Notes: generated from the sequence alone by a model not told the origin. A stretch of 64,000 nt of DNA from an uncultured Rubrobacteraceae bacterium (GCA_902806085.1 CADCVH010000010.1:62001-126000); one strand, 5' to 3'. Positions 34,013 to 44,405 are shown, counted from the first letter of the stretch. Numbers and translations are program-made.

Positions 34013-34186
34013 TCAGGTAGTGAGAACACCCATCAACAGGACGAGGCCCAGGGCGACGACGCCGAACAGGACGAGGATGAGGATGAAGATCCGGTCCGCG
34101 CCCTTCTCGGTGGACCTCTGGGGGACGCGGCCCTGACGCCTGTTCCGCCTGTTGTCGGGCCTCCACCCCGATCCTCCGAACCTCAT
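34013..34186 (-). CDS. 57-aa single-pass membrane protein downstream of sucD
   Basis: A small frame starting at ATG 34186, only 9 nt after the sucD stop. The product has a very basic N-terminus of about 32 residues (WRPDNRRNRRQGR within it) followed by one hydrophobic helix, IFILILVLFGVVALGLVLLM, and a 5-residue tail. The positive-inside rule predicts a cytoplasmic N-terminus. No family recognised. Coupling to sucCD and the clean tail-anchor layout support a real gene. Confidence 0.6.
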   Translation of the reverse strand: MRFGGSGWRPDNRRNRRQGRVPQRSTEKGADRIFILILVLFGVVALGLVLLMGVLTT

Positions 34187-34195
34187 GGCAACTCC

Positions 34196-35068
34196 CTACC
34201 CGCCGAGCGTCTCGGAGACGAGCTCCGCCACCTCGGACGGGTTCGTCGCCGCCCGGATGCCGGCCCCCCGCAGGGCCTCGCTCTTGGCCTCGGCCGTGCT
34301 CTCGCCGCCGGAGACGATAGCCCCCGCGTGGCCCATCGTCTTGCCCTCGGGAGCCGTAAAGCCCGCGATGTAGGCGACGACGGGCGTCTGCATCTCCTTC
34401 TGGACGAACTCGGCGGCGAGCTGTTCGGCGTTGCCCCCGATCTCCCCGATCATCACGACGCACTCGGTCTCGGGGTCCTCTTCGAACTTGCCCAGGATCT
34501 CGATAAAGGTCGTGCCGATAATAGGGTCGCCCCCGATGCCCACGGCCGTGCTCTGCCCGATGCCTCTCTGGGTGAGTTCGTTGACGATCTGGTACGTGAG
34601 CGTCCCGCTGCGGCTGACCACCCCGACCCGGCCCGGCGCGAAGATGTCGCGCGGCATTATCGAGACGTTGGCCTTGCCCGGCGAGAGCACGCCGGGGCAG
34701 TTCGGCCCGATGAGCGTCGCCTCTTTCGTCCCGATAAAGTCCGCCACCCGCATCATGTCGTGCACCGGGATGCCCTCGGTGATGCAGCAGATGGTGCCCA
34801 TGCCTGAATCCAGGGACTCGAAGATCGCGTCGGCGGCGAACGGCGGGGGGACGAAGATGACGCTCGCGTTCGCCCCGGTCTCCGCCGCCGCCTCCTGCAC
34901 GGTGTTGAAGACGGGAACCCCGTCGTGGTCCTGGCCGCCCTTGCCGGGCGTCACACCCGCCACGACGTTCGTGCCGCTCTCGAGCATCCGTCCCGTGTGG
35001 AAGGCCCCCTCGCGCCCCGTGATGCCCTGGACCAGGAGGCGGGTGTTGTCGTCTACCAGTATCGCCAT
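34196..35068 (-). CDS. sucD: succinyl-CoA synthetase alpha subunit
   Basis: A 290-aa CoA-binding subunit. Features: [12 protein letters not shown] at the N-terminus, GVTPGKGG, the CoA-binding Rossmann part, [18 protein letters not shown], and the phosphohistidine loop [10 protein letters not shown] near residues 242-251 (active His in GHAGA). It works with SucC in the TCA cycle, with substrate-level phosphorylation of ADP or GDP. ATG at 35068, 3 nt after sucC. Confidence 0.97.
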   Translation of the reverse strand: MAILVDDNTRLLVQGITGREGAFHTGRMLESGTNVVAGVTPGKGGQDHDGVPVFNTVQEAAAETGANASVIFVPPPFAADAIFESLDSGMGTICCITEGIPVHDMMRVADFIGTKEATLIGPNCPGVLSPGKANVSIMPRDIFAPGRVGVVSRSGTLTYQIVNELTQRGIGQSTAVGIGGDPIIGTTFIEILGKFEEDPETECVVMIGEIGGNAEQLAAEFVQKEMQTPVVAYIAGFTAPEGKTMGHAGAIVSGGESTAEAKSEALRGAGIRAATNPSEVAELVSETLGG

Positions 35069-35071
35069 GCC

Positions 35072-36238
35072 CTACCGCCCTCCGTTGCTGTCGCGTGTTC
35101 CGCGCGCGAGCTCCACGGCGCGGCGTGCCGCGTCGAGCATCGTCTCCTCGGTGTGCACGTTCTCCGGCGTGTTCTCCGCCAGGATGCGGCGTCCCTCCTC
35201 CGCGTTCGTCCCGTCCAGGCGGACCACGATGGGGAGCTCTATGCCGCTCCGCTCGATGGCCGAGAGGAGGCCGCGGGCGACCTCGTCGCCGCGCGTGATC
35301 CCGCCGAAGATGTTGAACAACACGCTCTCTACCTGCTCGTTTGACGTGACGATATCGAGCGCGGTCGAGATCTTCTCGGCGTCCGCCCCGCCCCCGACGT
35401 CGCAGAAGTTTGCCGGCTCGCCGCCCGCCTGGGCCACCACGTCCAGCGTGCTCATCACGAGCCCAGCCCCGTTGCCGAGGATGCCGACGTTTCCGTCCAG
35501 CTTCACGTACTGGAGCCCGACCTCTTGGGCCCGCTGCTCCTGCGGGTCGGCCGCCTCCACGTCGTGCAACTCCGCGATGTCCTCGTGCCGGTACAGGCTG
35601 GAGTTGTCCACCGTCACCTTCGCGTCCAGCGTCAGGACCCGTCCGTCCTTCGTCAGCACGAGCGGGTTGATCTCCACGAGGCTCGCGTCCAACCCCTCGA
35701 ACGCCTCGTAGAGGTGGTTAAGCGTGCGCCCCACACCCTTCGCGGCGTCGCCCGAGAGGCCCGCGGCGAACACTATTTCGCGCACCTGGTAGGGCAGGAG
35801 ACCGAGCAGCGGGTCCACGTGCGTCCGCACGATGGCCTCGGGCTTGGTCTCCGCGACCTCCTCGATGTCCACGCCGCCCTCGGTCGAGAACAGGATGAGC
35901 GGCTTCTTCGCGGCCCGGTCCACCGTGATCGAGAGGTAGTATTCCTTCTCGATCTCCGCCCCGCCCTCGACGTACACCCGCCTGACCGTGTGCCCCCGGA
36001 TGTCCATCCCGAGGATGCGCCCGGCGGCCTCTTCGGCCTCCCTGGCGTTGTGGACCACGGCGATGCCCCCGGCCTTGCCCCGTCCCCCGATAAGGACCTG
36101 CGCCTTGACGGCGACCGTCCCGCCCAGCGTCTCCGCCGCCCGGGAGGCCTCCTCGGGGGTGCCCGCCACGATACCAGGAAGCGTCTCCAGGCCGTAGCTC
36201 CTCAACAGTTCTTTGCCCTGATACTCGTAGAGATCCAA
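35072..36238 (-). CDS. sucC: succinyl-CoA synthetase beta subunit
   Basis: A 388-aa ATP-grasp subunit. It starts [16 protein letters not shown], then [14 protein letters not shown] (nucleotide-binding loop), EINPLVLT (metal/nucleotide contact), [14 protein letters not shown] and [14 protein letters not shown] near the end. TTG start at 36238 with a perfect TATAAT 35-40 nt upstream on the minus strand. First gene of a sucC-sucD-small-protein transcript. Confidence 0.97.
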   Translation of the reverse strand: MDLYEYQGKELLRSYGLETLPGIVAGTPEEASRAAETLGGTVAVKAQVLIGGRGKAGGIAVVHNAREAEEAAGRILGMDIRGHTVRRVYVEGGAEIEKEYYLSITVDRAAKKPLILFSTEGGVDIEEVAETKPEAIVRTHVDPLLGLLPYQVREIVFAAGLSGDAAKGVGRTLNHLYEAFEGLDASLVEINPLVLTKDGRVLTLDAKVTVDNSSLYRHEDIAELHDVEAADPQEQRAQEVGLQYVKLDGNVGILGNGAGLVMSTLDVVAQAGGEPANFCDVGGGADAEKISTALDIVTSNEQVESVLFNIFGGITRGDEVARGLLSAIERSGIELPIVVRLDGTNAEEGRRILAENTPENVHTEETMLDAARRAVELARGTRDSNGGR

Positions 36239-36276
36239 GATTCAGACTCCCGCGAAGCCCGCCATGACACGGCGGA

Positions 36277-36282
36277 TTATAC
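36277..36282 (-). promoter_or_regulatory. -10 element of sucCD
   Basis: TATAAT on the minus strand (complement of 36277-36282), directly preceded by TG; about 39 nt from the sucC start codon. Confidence 0.6.
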
Positions 36283-36355
36283 AGAGAGCCCGCCCCCCTT
36301 TTCGCCCTCGGTTTCGCCCCCGGGCCTCCGTTGCGCACCGCGGCAAAGCAAACCC

Positions 36356-36361
36356 TATACT
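36356..36361 (+). promoter_or_regulatory. -10 element of the DUF554 gene
   Basis: TATACT, 10 nt before TTG 36372; a leaderless transcript is likely, which also argues against the longer frame that starts upstream of it. Confidence 0.5.
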
Positions 36362-36371
36362 CTGGCCTGTC

Positions 36372-37064
36372 TTGGGCCTCGGAACCGCCATAAACGTCGC
36401 CGCGGTGCTGGTCGGAGGGGGGATCGGAACCCTCGCCGGCGCGAGGCTGCCCGAAGGCATGCGCGTGACGGCCATGCAGGCCATCGGGATAGTGACGCTG
36501 CTCGTCGGGGTCGCGAACTTTCTGGAGTTCGACAACCCGCTCGTTCCCCTCGTAAGCGTGGTCGCGGGCCTGGTGGTGGGGGAGATGCTCGGCATCGAAG
36601 GTGGTTTGAGGAGGCTTGGGGATTACCTGGAGGGGCGGTTCTCCAAGGGGGAGAGCCCGGTTAGCCGGGCGTTCGTCACGACGAGCCTGCTGTTCTGCGT
36701 AGGGCCCCTCACGGTGATCGGGTCGTTGGAAGACGGGCTTCGGGGGGACTACGGCCTGCTCGTCTTGAAGAGCGGCCTGGACTTTATCGCGGCGATCACG
36801 TTCGCGTCTGTGCTCGGGTGGGGGGTCTTGCTCTCCGCGGGGACGGTGCTCCTCGTGCAGGGGACCCTGACGGTCGGGGCGGGGTTTCTGGAGCCGTTCG
36901 TGACGGACGCGATGATCTCGGCAACCACGGCGACGGGGGGCATCTTGATCGTGGGCCTCGGCCTCGGCCTGCTTGACCTCAAGCAGGTGCGGGTGGCGAA
37001 CATGCTTCCCGCGCTGCTCTTCGCGCCGCTGCTCGTCGCCGCCGCGCCCCTGTGGCCCTTCTAG
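36372..37064 (+). CDS. DUF554 membrane protein (YdfK-like)
   Basis: A 230-aa protein with six or seven hydrophobic helices. DUF554 landmarks: GTAINVAAVLVGGGIGTLAG at the N-terminus, SLLFCVGPLTVIGSLEDGLRGDY in the middle, LDFIAAITFASVLGWGVLLSA, and a final LPALLFAPLL. The family is widespread; its function is unknown and transport has been proposed. TTG at 36372 begins MGLGTAINV, in line with homologues; the frame upstream has no plausible translation signal. Confidence 0.86.
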   Translation: MGLGTAINVAAVLVGGGIGTLAGARLPEGMRVTAMQAIGIVTLLVGVANFLEFDNPLVPLVSVVAGLVVGEMLGIEGGLRRLGDYLEGRFSKGESPVSRAFVTTSLLFCVGPLTVIGSLEDGLRGDYGLLVLKSGLDFIAAITFASVLGWGVLLSAGTVLLVQGTLTVGAGFLEPFVTDAMISATTATGGILIVGLGLGLLDLKQVRVANMLPALLFAPLLVAAAPLWPF

Positions 37065-37147
37065 CTTTCGGCCGGGGTGCTGGTAACATGCTGCTGGCGG
37101 TTGGCGCCAGGGTGCGCCCCGCGTGGTCCGAAGAGAAGGGAGCCCGG

Positions 37148-37366
37148 GTGGAGGGCAGGGACAGGGAATGGCGGGGGAGCCCGCTGGACATCGCGGACAC
37201 GGGCATCGACCCCAAGGGCATCCGGGAGGTCGTGATCGAGCTAGACAACGGCGACTCGGACGTTTTTCGGCCCAGGCAGCGGGACCAGTTCGGGTCGTAC
37301 GAGCTGCACATGATGGCGGTGTACCTGGACACGGTCGCCGCCGACGCCCGCAAGAACTTCAGGTAG
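37148..37366 (+). CDS. small protein, paralogue pair member 1
   Basis: A 72-aa protein with the pattern IREVVIELDNGDSDVF (two strands) followed by a helix, ELHMMAVYLDTVAADA. I chose GTG 37148, which has AAGGGAG five bases upstream. The earlier ATG at 37088 overlaps an extended -10 (TGG-TAACAT, 37081-37089) that probably drives the gene. It resembles the next gene in strand-turn-strand-helix order and length, so the two look like a duplicated family. Function unknown. Confidence 0.6.
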   Translation: MEGRDREWRGSPLDIADTGIDPKGIREVVIELDNGDSDVFRPRQRDQFGSYELHMMAVYLDTVAADARKNFR

Positions 37367-37376
37367 GGGGGCCACC

Positions 37377-37601
37377 TTGCACGGTATCCAGCGAGACAAG
37401 AGGCGCCACGGACCCGCCGCAGAGGACGTCGGCGTTACCAAGATCGTCCTGCGCTACGCCGACGGCCGCGTAATAAACTTCGTGCCCGACGCCGGCCGGG
37501 AGACGTTCTCGGAGGACGACGTTCTTGAGCTGCAGAAGATGATGGACCAGGCCTCCGCAGCCGCGGAGTGGTCCGACATAAACACCCGCCTGGGCTTCTA
37601 G
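37377..37601 (+). CDS. small protein, paralogue pair member 2
   Basis: A 74-aa protein: VTKIVLRYADGRVINFVP, then FSEDDVLELQKMMDQASAAAEW and a short tail. The alignment with the preceding 72-aa protein is direct (IREVVIELDNG against VTKIVLRYADG, then a similar helix). TTG start 10 nt after the first gene's stop. The beta-hairpin plus helix suggests a small binding or adaptor domain; no family recognised. Confidence 0.6.
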   Translation: MHGIQRDKRRHGPAAEDVGVTKIVLRYADGRVINFVPDAGRETFSEDDVLELQKMMDQASAAAEWSDINTRLGF

Positions 37602-37613
37602 GCCCGGAAGCCC

Positions 37614-37856
37614 CTACCGGCCCGGCGCGTCGTCGCCGGGGTCCACGGTGTAGCGGTCGTAGTAGTCCTCCTTGAGGCCGACGTTCTCGCCGGCCATCTC
37701 GCGGCGGCGGAGGTCCCAGAGAACCTGCAGGTCGTGGTCTATTTGCCCGATCCTGGCGCGGTCCCCGGCCTCCGCGTGGTGGGTGCCCTCTCGGGCGAGT
37801 ATTCTCTCTCGCTCCTCGGAGAGGTCCTGGATCTTGCCCATGATGCCCTGCGACAC
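37614..37856 (-). CDS. DUF2630-like small protein
   Basis: An 80-aa helical protein: IMGKIQDLSEERERILARE, then RARIGQIDHDLQVLWDLRRREMAGEN. The QIDHDLQVLWDLRRR part resembles the LDxxWDLLRQRRA core of DUF2630, common in actinobacteria. Function unknown. It has its own promoter (TAGAAT on the minus strand, complement of 37884-37889) divergent from the epimerase gene. Confidence 0.7.
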   Translation of the reverse strand: MSQGIMGKIQDLSEERERILAREGTHHAEAGDRARIGQIDHDLQVLWDLRRREMAGENVGLKEDYYDRYTVDPGDDAPGR

Positions 37857-37883
37857 GTCTGCCTCCCGGCCGTTTTGCGGTGG

Positions 37884-37923
37884 ATTCTAGCCCACGGACC
37901 CGAACGGGGTCTTGATCTACAAT
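37884..37923. promoter_or_regulatory. divergent promoters, DUF2630 gene and epimerase gene
   Basis: Minus-strand TAGAAT (complement of 37884-37889) for the DUF2630-like gene and plus-strand TACAAT (37918-37923) for the epimerase gene, the latter 28 nt before its start. Confidence 0.45.
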
Positions 37924-37951
37924 CTTCCCCGCCACCGTCGGAGGGAGAGAG

Positions 37952-38359
37952 TTGCTAGGCAGGATCTACCACCTGGGCTACGCGGTGGAGGACATCGACG
38001 CCGCCGCCCGCTTCTACGCGCAGAACTTCGGCGCGGAGCCTTCGGAGAAGGAAGTCGTCGAGGAGCAGGGCATCGTGGCCGCGATGTTCGGCGTAGGCGA
38101 GGCGCAGATCGAGCTCGTCCAGCCGACCCGCCCCGACTCGCCCGTCGGCCGGTTCCTCGCCAAGCACGGCGAGGGCTTCCACCACGTCGCCTTTCAGGTG
38201 GACGACCTCGAGGCCGCGCTCGCCGTCCTGAAGGCCAACGGCGTCGAGCTTATAGACGAGAAGCCCAGGATAGGCGCCGGGGGCGCCAGGATGGCGTTCG
38301 TGCACCCGAAGGGCGCCTTCGGGGTGCTCACCGAGCTTGTAGAATTGCCCGAGGGTTAG
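37952..38359 (+). CDS. mce: methylmalonyl-CoA epimerase
   Basis: A 135-aa glyoxalase-fold enzyme interconverting (S)- and (R)-methylmalonyl-CoA. Metal ligands fit the family: His in IYHLGYAVEDID, the middle GVGEAQIELVQP glutamate, His in GEGFHHVAFQVDD, and the late glutamate in GVLTELVEL. TTG start at 37952 with GGAGGGAGAG upstream. It is 21 nt before the mutase gene, so the two act together in propionyl-CoA breakdown. Confidence 0.95.
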   Translation: MLGRIYHLGYAVEDIDAAARFYAQNFGAEPSEKEVVEEQGIVAAMFGVGEAQIELVQPTRPDSPVGRFLAKHGEGFHHVAFQVDDLEAALAVLKANGVELIDEKPRIGAGGARMAFVHPKGAFGVLTELVELPEG

Positions 38360-38380
38360 GGCTACCGGGAGGGACGCTGC

Positions 38381-39976
38381 ATGGACGTCGAGAAAAGCCG
38401 GGACGGACGGCTCACGGAATCCGGCATCGAGGTCAAGCCCCTCTACGGCCCCCCCGACCTCGAAGGCTTCGACTACTCGCGCAAGCTCGGGGACCCCGGC
38501 GAGTACCCGTACACCCGCGGTCCCTACCCCTCGATGTACCGCGGGCGTCCCTGGACCATGCGCCAGTACGCCGGCTTCGGCACAGCCGGGGAGACGAACC
38601 GGCGCTTCAAGTACCTCACCGAGAACGGCCAGACCGGCCTCTCCGTCGCGTTCGACCTGCCCACCCAGATGGGCCGCGACTCCGACCACGAACTCTCTTT
38701 GGGCGAGGTGGGCAAGGTCGGGGTCGCCATAGACTCCCTGCTCGACATGCGCGAGCTCTTCGACGGGATACCGCTCGCGGACGTCTCGACCTCCATGACC
38801 ATCAACGCGACCGCCTCGACCCTGCTCCTCCTCTACTCGCTCGTCGCCGAGGAGCAGGGCGCCGGGGCCGAAGACGTAACGGGGACCACCCAGAACGACG
38901 TTTTAAAGGAGTACCTGGCGCGCGGGACCTACATCTACCCGCCGGGGCCGTCCATGAGGATCACGACCGACATGTTCGCGTACTGCGCGAAGGAGCTGCC
39001 GCGCTGGAACACGATCTCGATAAGCGGCTACCACATCCGCGAGGCGGGTTCGACGGCCGTGCAGGAGCTCGCCTTTACCCTCTCGAACGCCATCGCCTAC
39101 GTCGAGGCGGCCACGAGCGCGGGCCTGGAGGTGGACGAGTTCGCCCCGAGGCTCTCGTTCTTCTTCAACGCCCACAACGACCTCTTCCAGGAGATAGCCA
39201 AGTACCGGGCCGCGCGCAGGATGTGGGCCCGGATCATGAGGGACCGCTTCGGCGCCACCGACGAGCGGAGCCTGAAGCTCCGCTTCCACACGCAGACGGC
39301 CGGCTCCTCCCTTACGGCCCAGCAGGCGGAGAACAACATCGTGCGCACGACCGTGCAGGCCATGTCCGCCGTCCTCGGCGGCACCCAGAGCCTGCACACC
39401 AACGCCTTTGACGAGGCGTTGGCCCTGCCGACCGAGCGCAGCGCCCGCATCGCGCTGAGGACGCAGCAGATCCTGGCGCACGAGGGCGGCCTGACCGACA
39501 CCGCCGACCCGCTGGCCGGCTCGTACTTTATCGAGTCCCTTACCGACGCGGTCGAGGAGGAGGCGTGGGCGTACATCGGCCAGATCGACGACCTCGGCGG
39601 CTCCGTGGCGGCCATCGAGGAGCGGTTCATGCAGCACGAGATCGAGGAGGCCGCCTTCCGCTACCAGCGCGAGATCGAGAGGGAGGAGCGCCTCGTCGTC
39701 GGCGTCAACCGCTACGAAGGCGGGGGGGAGGACGACCCCGACATGGAACTGCACACCGTGGACGAGTCGATCCGCGACCGACAGGCCGACCGGCTCGCCG
39801 AACTAAAGGAATCCCGGGATTCGGCCGCCGTGGAGGGGGCGCTGGCGCGCCTCAAGGCCGCGGCCGAGGGCGACGAGAACATGCTCTATCCCATGCGGGA
39901 GGCGTTATCGGAACTCGCCACCCTCGGCGAGGTCTCCGACACCCTGCGCGGCGTCTTCGGCCAGTACCGGCCCTAG
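38381..39976 (+). CDS. mcmA: methylmalonyl-CoA mutase, large (catalytic) subunit
   Basis: A 531-aa acyl-CoA mutase barrel domain without the C-terminal B12-binding domain. Typical segments: [23 protein letters not shown] (substrate-binding Tyr context), [20 protein letters not shown], and the conserved [17 protein letters not shown] and [13 protein letters not shown] stretches. RGPYPSMY matches methylmalonyl-CoA mutases better than 2-hydroxyisobutyryl-CoA mutases. Catalysis needs a separate small subunit carrying adenosylcobalamin (DxHxxG); it is not adjacent and must be elsewhere. The cobalamin genes at 13.5-16.7 kb could supply the cofactor. Confidence 0.9.
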   Translation: MDVEKSRDGRLTESGIEVKPLYGPPDLEGFDYSRKLGDPGEYPYTRGPYPSMYRGRPWTMRQYAGFGTAGETNRRFKYLTENGQTGLSVAFDLPTQMGRDSDHELSLGEVGKVGVAIDSLLDMRELFDGIPLADVSTSMTINATASTLLLLYSLVAEEQGAGAEDVTGTTQNDVLKEYLARGTYIYPPGPSMRITTDMFAYCAKELPRWNTISISGYHIREAGSTAVQELAFTLSNAIAYVEAATSAGLEVDEFAPRLSFFFNAHNDLFQEIAKYRAARRMWARIMRDRFGATDERSLKLRFHTQTAGSSLTAQQAENNIVRTTVQAMSAVLGGTQSLHTNAFDEALALPTERSARIALRTQQILAHEGGLTDTADPLAGSYFIESLTDAVEEEAWAYIGQIDDLGGSVAAIEERFMQHEIEEAAFRYQREIEREERLVVGVNRYEGGGEDDPDMELHTVDESIRDRQADRLAELKESRDSAAVEGALARLKAAAEGDENMLYPMREALSELATLGEVSDTLRGVFGQYRP

Positions 39977-40037
39977 AAGCCCGCCGGAGATTACGCGTAC
40001 CGTATCGCGCTTCACGTTTTGCGCTGTGACCGCGGGG

Positions 40038-40043
40038 TAGACT
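40038..40043 (+). promoter_or_regulatory. possible -10 element before the riboswitch
   Basis: TAGACT directly before the riboswitch; the -35 is not clear. TSS near 40050 would place the aptamer at the very 5' end of the mRNA. Confidence 0.35.
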
Positions 40044-40045
40044 CG

Positions 40046-40132
40046 TCATGCTCATGAAAAAGGCAAACCCGCCGCGAGGCGGGGACGCAAAACTACGGGC
40101 CTCCGGAAACAGAGGCAGCCGAGTCGCCGCGA
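40046..40132 (+). promoter_or_regulatory. cyclic di-GMP-I (GEMM) riboswitch aptamer
   Basis: The conserved GEMM core is present in order. AAAGGCAAACC (40059-40069) comes first. A GNRA-capped hairpin follows, CCGCC-GCGA-GGCGG (40068-40081). Then come GGACGCAAAACTACGGG (40083-40099), a second hairpin GCCTC...GAGGC (40099-40116), and GGCAGCCGAGTCGCC (40114-40128). The base equivalent to G20 of the Vibrio Vc2 RNA is G, expected for c-di-GMP rather than cGAMP. The intercalating A47 equivalent is retained. GACTCG (40040-40045) can pair with CGAGTC (40120-40125). The Shine-Dalgarno GAGAGGGG (40131-40138) abuts the aptamer, so translational control is plausible. Confidence 0.88.
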
Positions 40133-40141
40133 GAGGGGCAC

Positions 40142-41815
<1,674 letters not shown>

Positions 41816-41840
41816 ATCGCTCCAAGTTCGTAACAGGGAA

Positions 41841-41881
41841 GCGGCGGGGCCGGGGATCGATCCCCGGCCCCGCCGCTTTTT
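41841..41881 (+). terminator. intrinsic terminator of the subtilisin gene
   Basis: A perfect 36-bp palindrome: 18-nt arms 41841-41858 and 41859-41876 with no unpaired centre (a small loop will open), followed by TTTTT (41877-41881). Confidence 0.92.
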
Positions 41882-41928
41882 GCCAGGCCGCCCCGCCGCC
41901 CGTGATCGGGGGTCTGCCGGGGGGCTTA

Positions 41929-41937
41929 TGGTAGTAT
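41929..41937 (+). promoter_or_regulatory. extended -10 promoter of the Mrp gene
   Basis: TG (41929-41930), one base, TAGTAT (41932-41937); leader of about 75 nt to the GTG at 42017. Confidence 0.5.
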
Positions 41938-42016
41938 TGGCCGGAAATGCGGGCTTTTGAGCCCTTTTCGTACGTGTTCTGACGCGCGGGCCTCCGCCCG
42001 CAGGAGGTTGGCAAAC

Positions 42017-43219
42017 GTGGTCGATTGGTTTCGCAAGCGGGCCGTCGGAGACAAGGGCCCGGTGGGGCCGGAGGCCGGGTTGGAGGGCGAGACGGCCGAA
42101 GACCTGGTTGATAGGACGCCCCAGCCCGCAGGGCCCGCCGACGGCTTCTCCGAGGCCGGCGTAAGAGAGGCGTTGCGGGACGTGAGGGACCCCGAGATCG
42201 GGCGCGACCTCATCTCGCTGAACATGATCCGGAACGTCGACATAGAGGGCTCCGGCGTCACGGTGGGCGTTGCCCTGACCACCGCCGGATGCCCGATGAA
42301 GCACCGCATAACGACCGACGTGCGGGACCGCCTGATGGAGATAGAGGGCGTCGAGAGCGTCGAGGTGGACTTCGGCGTGATGACCGACGACGACCGCCAG
42401 AACCTCATGACCTCCCTGCACGGCGGCCCCTCCGAGCTGGCCCCGGCCTTCCGGGACGAGTCCAAGACCCGCATCATCGCCGTGGTGAGCGGCAAGGGCG
42501 GCGTCGGGAAAAGCACCGTCGCCGTCAACCTGGCCGCGGCGCTGGACCGGGCTGGCAAGTCCGTCGAGATCCTGGACGCCGACGTCCACGGCTCCTCCAT
42601 ACCCGTGATGCTCGGCTCGACCGAGAAGCCAAACGTGGTGGGGGGCGTGATCTTCCCGATAGAGTCGGAGACCGGCCTGAAGTTCATCTCCATGGGCAAC
42701 TTCGTGAACGAGGGCCAGGCGATCATCTGGCGCGCCCCGATCGTCAACAAGGCCCTCACCCAGCTCATGCGCGACGTGTACTGGGACGAGCCCGACTTCA
42801 TCATCGTGGACATGCCGCCCGGTACCGGCGACGTGGCCCTCACCGTGGCGCAGATGATCCCCAAGGCCGAGGCCCTCGTCGTTACCACCCCCCAGGCCGA
42901 CGCCGCCCGCGTCGCCGTCAAGGCAGGCAAGATGGCCGTCCAGGCTCACCTCAAGCTCGCCGGCGTCGTCGAAAACATGGGACACGCCGTCTGCCCGTGC
43001 TGCGGGGAAGAGATGAAGATCTTCGGCGGCGACGGCGGCAACCAGGTCGCAGAAGAGCTCGGCTCGACCGTGATGAGCCGCATCCCGATCCTCCCGGACG
43101 CCACGGGCGAACCCGGCAACGCCCTCTTCGACGAGGACTCGGCCCCCGCCCGCGCCTTCGACGAGATAGCCGCCGGCCTCGCCGCCACGAAGGTTCGCCG
43201 CCGGATAAAGGTGCTTTAG
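42017..43219 (+). CDS. Mrp/NBP35-family ATP-binding Fe-S carrier (ApbC)
   Basis: A 400-aa P-loop ATPase. An N-terminal MIP18/DUF59 domain (about residues 50-130; VREALRDVRDPEIGRDLIS, TAGCPMKHRI) precedes the ATPase domain. The deviant Walker A is SGKGGVGKSTVAVNLA near residues 158-173, with DADVHGSSIPVML, DMPPGTGDVAL, and a CPCC pair near residue 330 that can hold an Fe-S cluster. It delivers Fe-S clusters to apoproteins. GTG at 42017 is fixed by a perfect AGGAGG at 42002-42007, 9 nt upstream. Its TAG stop is part of a heptamer repeat array. Confidence 0.93.
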   Translation: MVDWFRKRAVGDKGPVGPEAGLEGETAEDLVDRTPQPAGPADGFSEAGVREALRDVRDPEIGRDLISLNMIRNVDIEGSGVTVGVALTTAGCPMKHRITTDVRDRLMEIEGVESVEVDFGVMTDDDRQNLMTSLHGGPSELAPAFRDESKTRIIAVVSGKGGVGKSTVAVNLAAALDRAGKSVEILDADVHGSSIPVMLGSTEKPNVVGGVIFPIESETGLKFISMGNFVNEGQAIIWRAPIVNKALTQLMRDVYWDEPDFIIVDMPPGTGDVALTVAQMIPKAEALVVTTPQADAARVAVKAGKMAVQAHLKLAGVVENMGHAVCPCCGEEMKIFGGDGGNQVAEELGSTVMSRIPILPDATGEPGNALFDEDSAPARAFDEIAAGLAATKVRRRIKVL

Positions 43220-43247
43220 GTTTAAGGCTTTAGGTTCTAGGCATAAG
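43213..43247 (+). repeat. heptamer repeats at the mrp stop codon
   Basis: From 43214: CTTTAGG, TTTAAGG, CTTTAGG, TTCTAGG, CATAAGG, in phase. The first TAG (43217-43219) is the mrp stop codon. The segment TAGGTTCTAGGCATAAGG (43231-43248) recurs inverted at 43322-43339 with 16 of 18 matches. Confidence 0.85.
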
Positions 43248-43251
43248 GGAA

Positions 43252-43290
43252 AAGAGCTTGGCCCCGCGTAACACGCGGGGCCAAGCTCTT
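43252..43290. terminator. bidirectional terminator between mrp and mdh
   Basis: Arms 43252-43268 and 43274-43290 (17 nt each) are perfectly complementary, and one more T-A pair closes an AAC loop. On the minus strand the stem is followed by TTTCCC, so it works best as the mdh terminator; on the plus strand no T-run follows. Confidence 0.88.
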
Positions 43291-43314
43291 GCTGCAACCA
43301 ATTGTTCCAATTCT

Positions 43315-43339
43315 CCTTGAGCCTAATGCCCAGAACCTA
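43315..43339 (-). repeat. heptamer repeats at the mdh stop codon
   Basis: On the minus strand: TAGG, TTCTGGG, CATTAGG, CTCAAGG. The initial TAG is the malate dehydrogenase stop codon. Mirror image of the array on the other side of the terminator. Confidence 0.8.
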
Positions 43340-44311
43340 CCCGATCAGGCCGAGTCCTTTCACCGCGTCGCGCTCCTCTTTGAGTTCGTTTACCGTGATG
43401 TCGAGCTTGGACTGCGCGAACTCGCCGACCTCCAGGCCCTCGACGATCTCGTAGTTGCCGCCCGAGCATCGGACCGGGAACGAGGAGATCAGGCCCTCCT
43501 CCACGCCGTACTGGCCGCCCGACGGGACCGCCATCGAGCGGAGGCCGTCGGCGCCTAAAGTCCAGTCGCGCGTGTGGTCGATGGCGGCGTTGGCCGCCGA
43601 CGCGGCGGACGACGCGCCGCGCGCCTCTATGATCGCGGCGCCGCGCTTGCCGACCTCGGGCATGTACTCGTTCTCGTACCAGTTCATGTCCACCTTGTCG
43701 ACTGCCCTCTCGCCGTTTACCGTGGCGTTGAAGAGGTCGGGGAACATCGACGGGGAGTGGTTGCCCCAGACGACCAGGTCCTGGACGTCCTCGACGCCTA
43801 CCCCGAGCTTGCGGGCGAGCATCGAGACCGCGCGGTTCTCGTCGAGCCGGGTCATCGCGGTGAAGCGATCGCCCGGCACGTCGGGCGCGTTGCTCATCGC
43901 GATCAGGGCGTTCGTGTTCGCCGGGTTGCCGACGACCAGGACCCGCACGTCGTCGGCCGCGTTGGCGTTGATGGCCTGGCCTTGGGGCTTGAAGATCGCC
44001 CCGTTGGCTTCGAGCAGGTCGGCGCGCTCCATCCCCTTCTGGCGCGGCCTGGCGCCGATGAGCAGGGCGACGTTGGCGCCGTCGAAGGCCTCACTCGCGT
44101 CGGCGGTGACGTCCACGGACTCGAGCAGCGGAAACGCGCAGTCGTGGAGCTCCATAGCGGTGCCCTCGGCAGCCTTCAGCGCCGGCTCGATCTCGAGGAG
44201 CTTTAATCTGATCTTCTCGTCGGGGCCGAGCAGCTGGCCCGAGGCGATCCGGAACAGGATCGCGTACCCGATCGCGCCCGCGGCGCCGGTTACGGTTACG
44301 GTCTTCGGCAT
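43337..44311 (-). CDS. mdh: malate dehydrogenase
   Basis: A 324-aa Rossmann-fold dehydrogenase of the cytosolic/Thermus type. The [17 protein letters not shown] nucleotide loop lies near residues 9-25. [13 protein letters not shown] has a Glu after beta-2, which favours NAD over NADP. The mobile catalytic loop has [15 protein letters not shown], then [10 protein letters not shown], and the proton-relay His in [14 protein letters not shown]. It oxidises malate to oxaloacetate in the TCA cycle. ATG at 44311 has GGAGG upstream (AAAAGGAGGCAACCC). Confidence 0.97.
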   Translation of the reverse strand: MPKTVTVTGAAGAIGYAILFRIASGQLLGPDEKIRLKLLEIEPALKAAEGTAMELHDCAFPLLESVDVTADASEAFDGANVALLIGARPRQKGMERADLLEANGAIFKPQGQAINANAADDVRVLVVGNPANTNALIAMSNAPDVPGDRFTAMTRLDENRAVSMLARKLGVGVEDVQDLVVWGNHSPSMFPDLFNATVNGERAVDKVDMNWYENEYMPEVGKRGAAIIEARGASSAASAANAAIDHTRDWTLGADGLRSMAVPSGGQYGVEEGLISSFPVRCSGGNYEIVEGLEVGEFAQSKLDITVNELKEERDAVKGLGLIG

Positions 44312-44405
44312 GGGGTTGCCTCCTTTTGTCTCACAGTTGCTCCTTGATGGGACCCTCGCCCGAATGATAAGGGAACTCGCGCGCCGCTGCCGCTGCCGCC
44401 CACGG

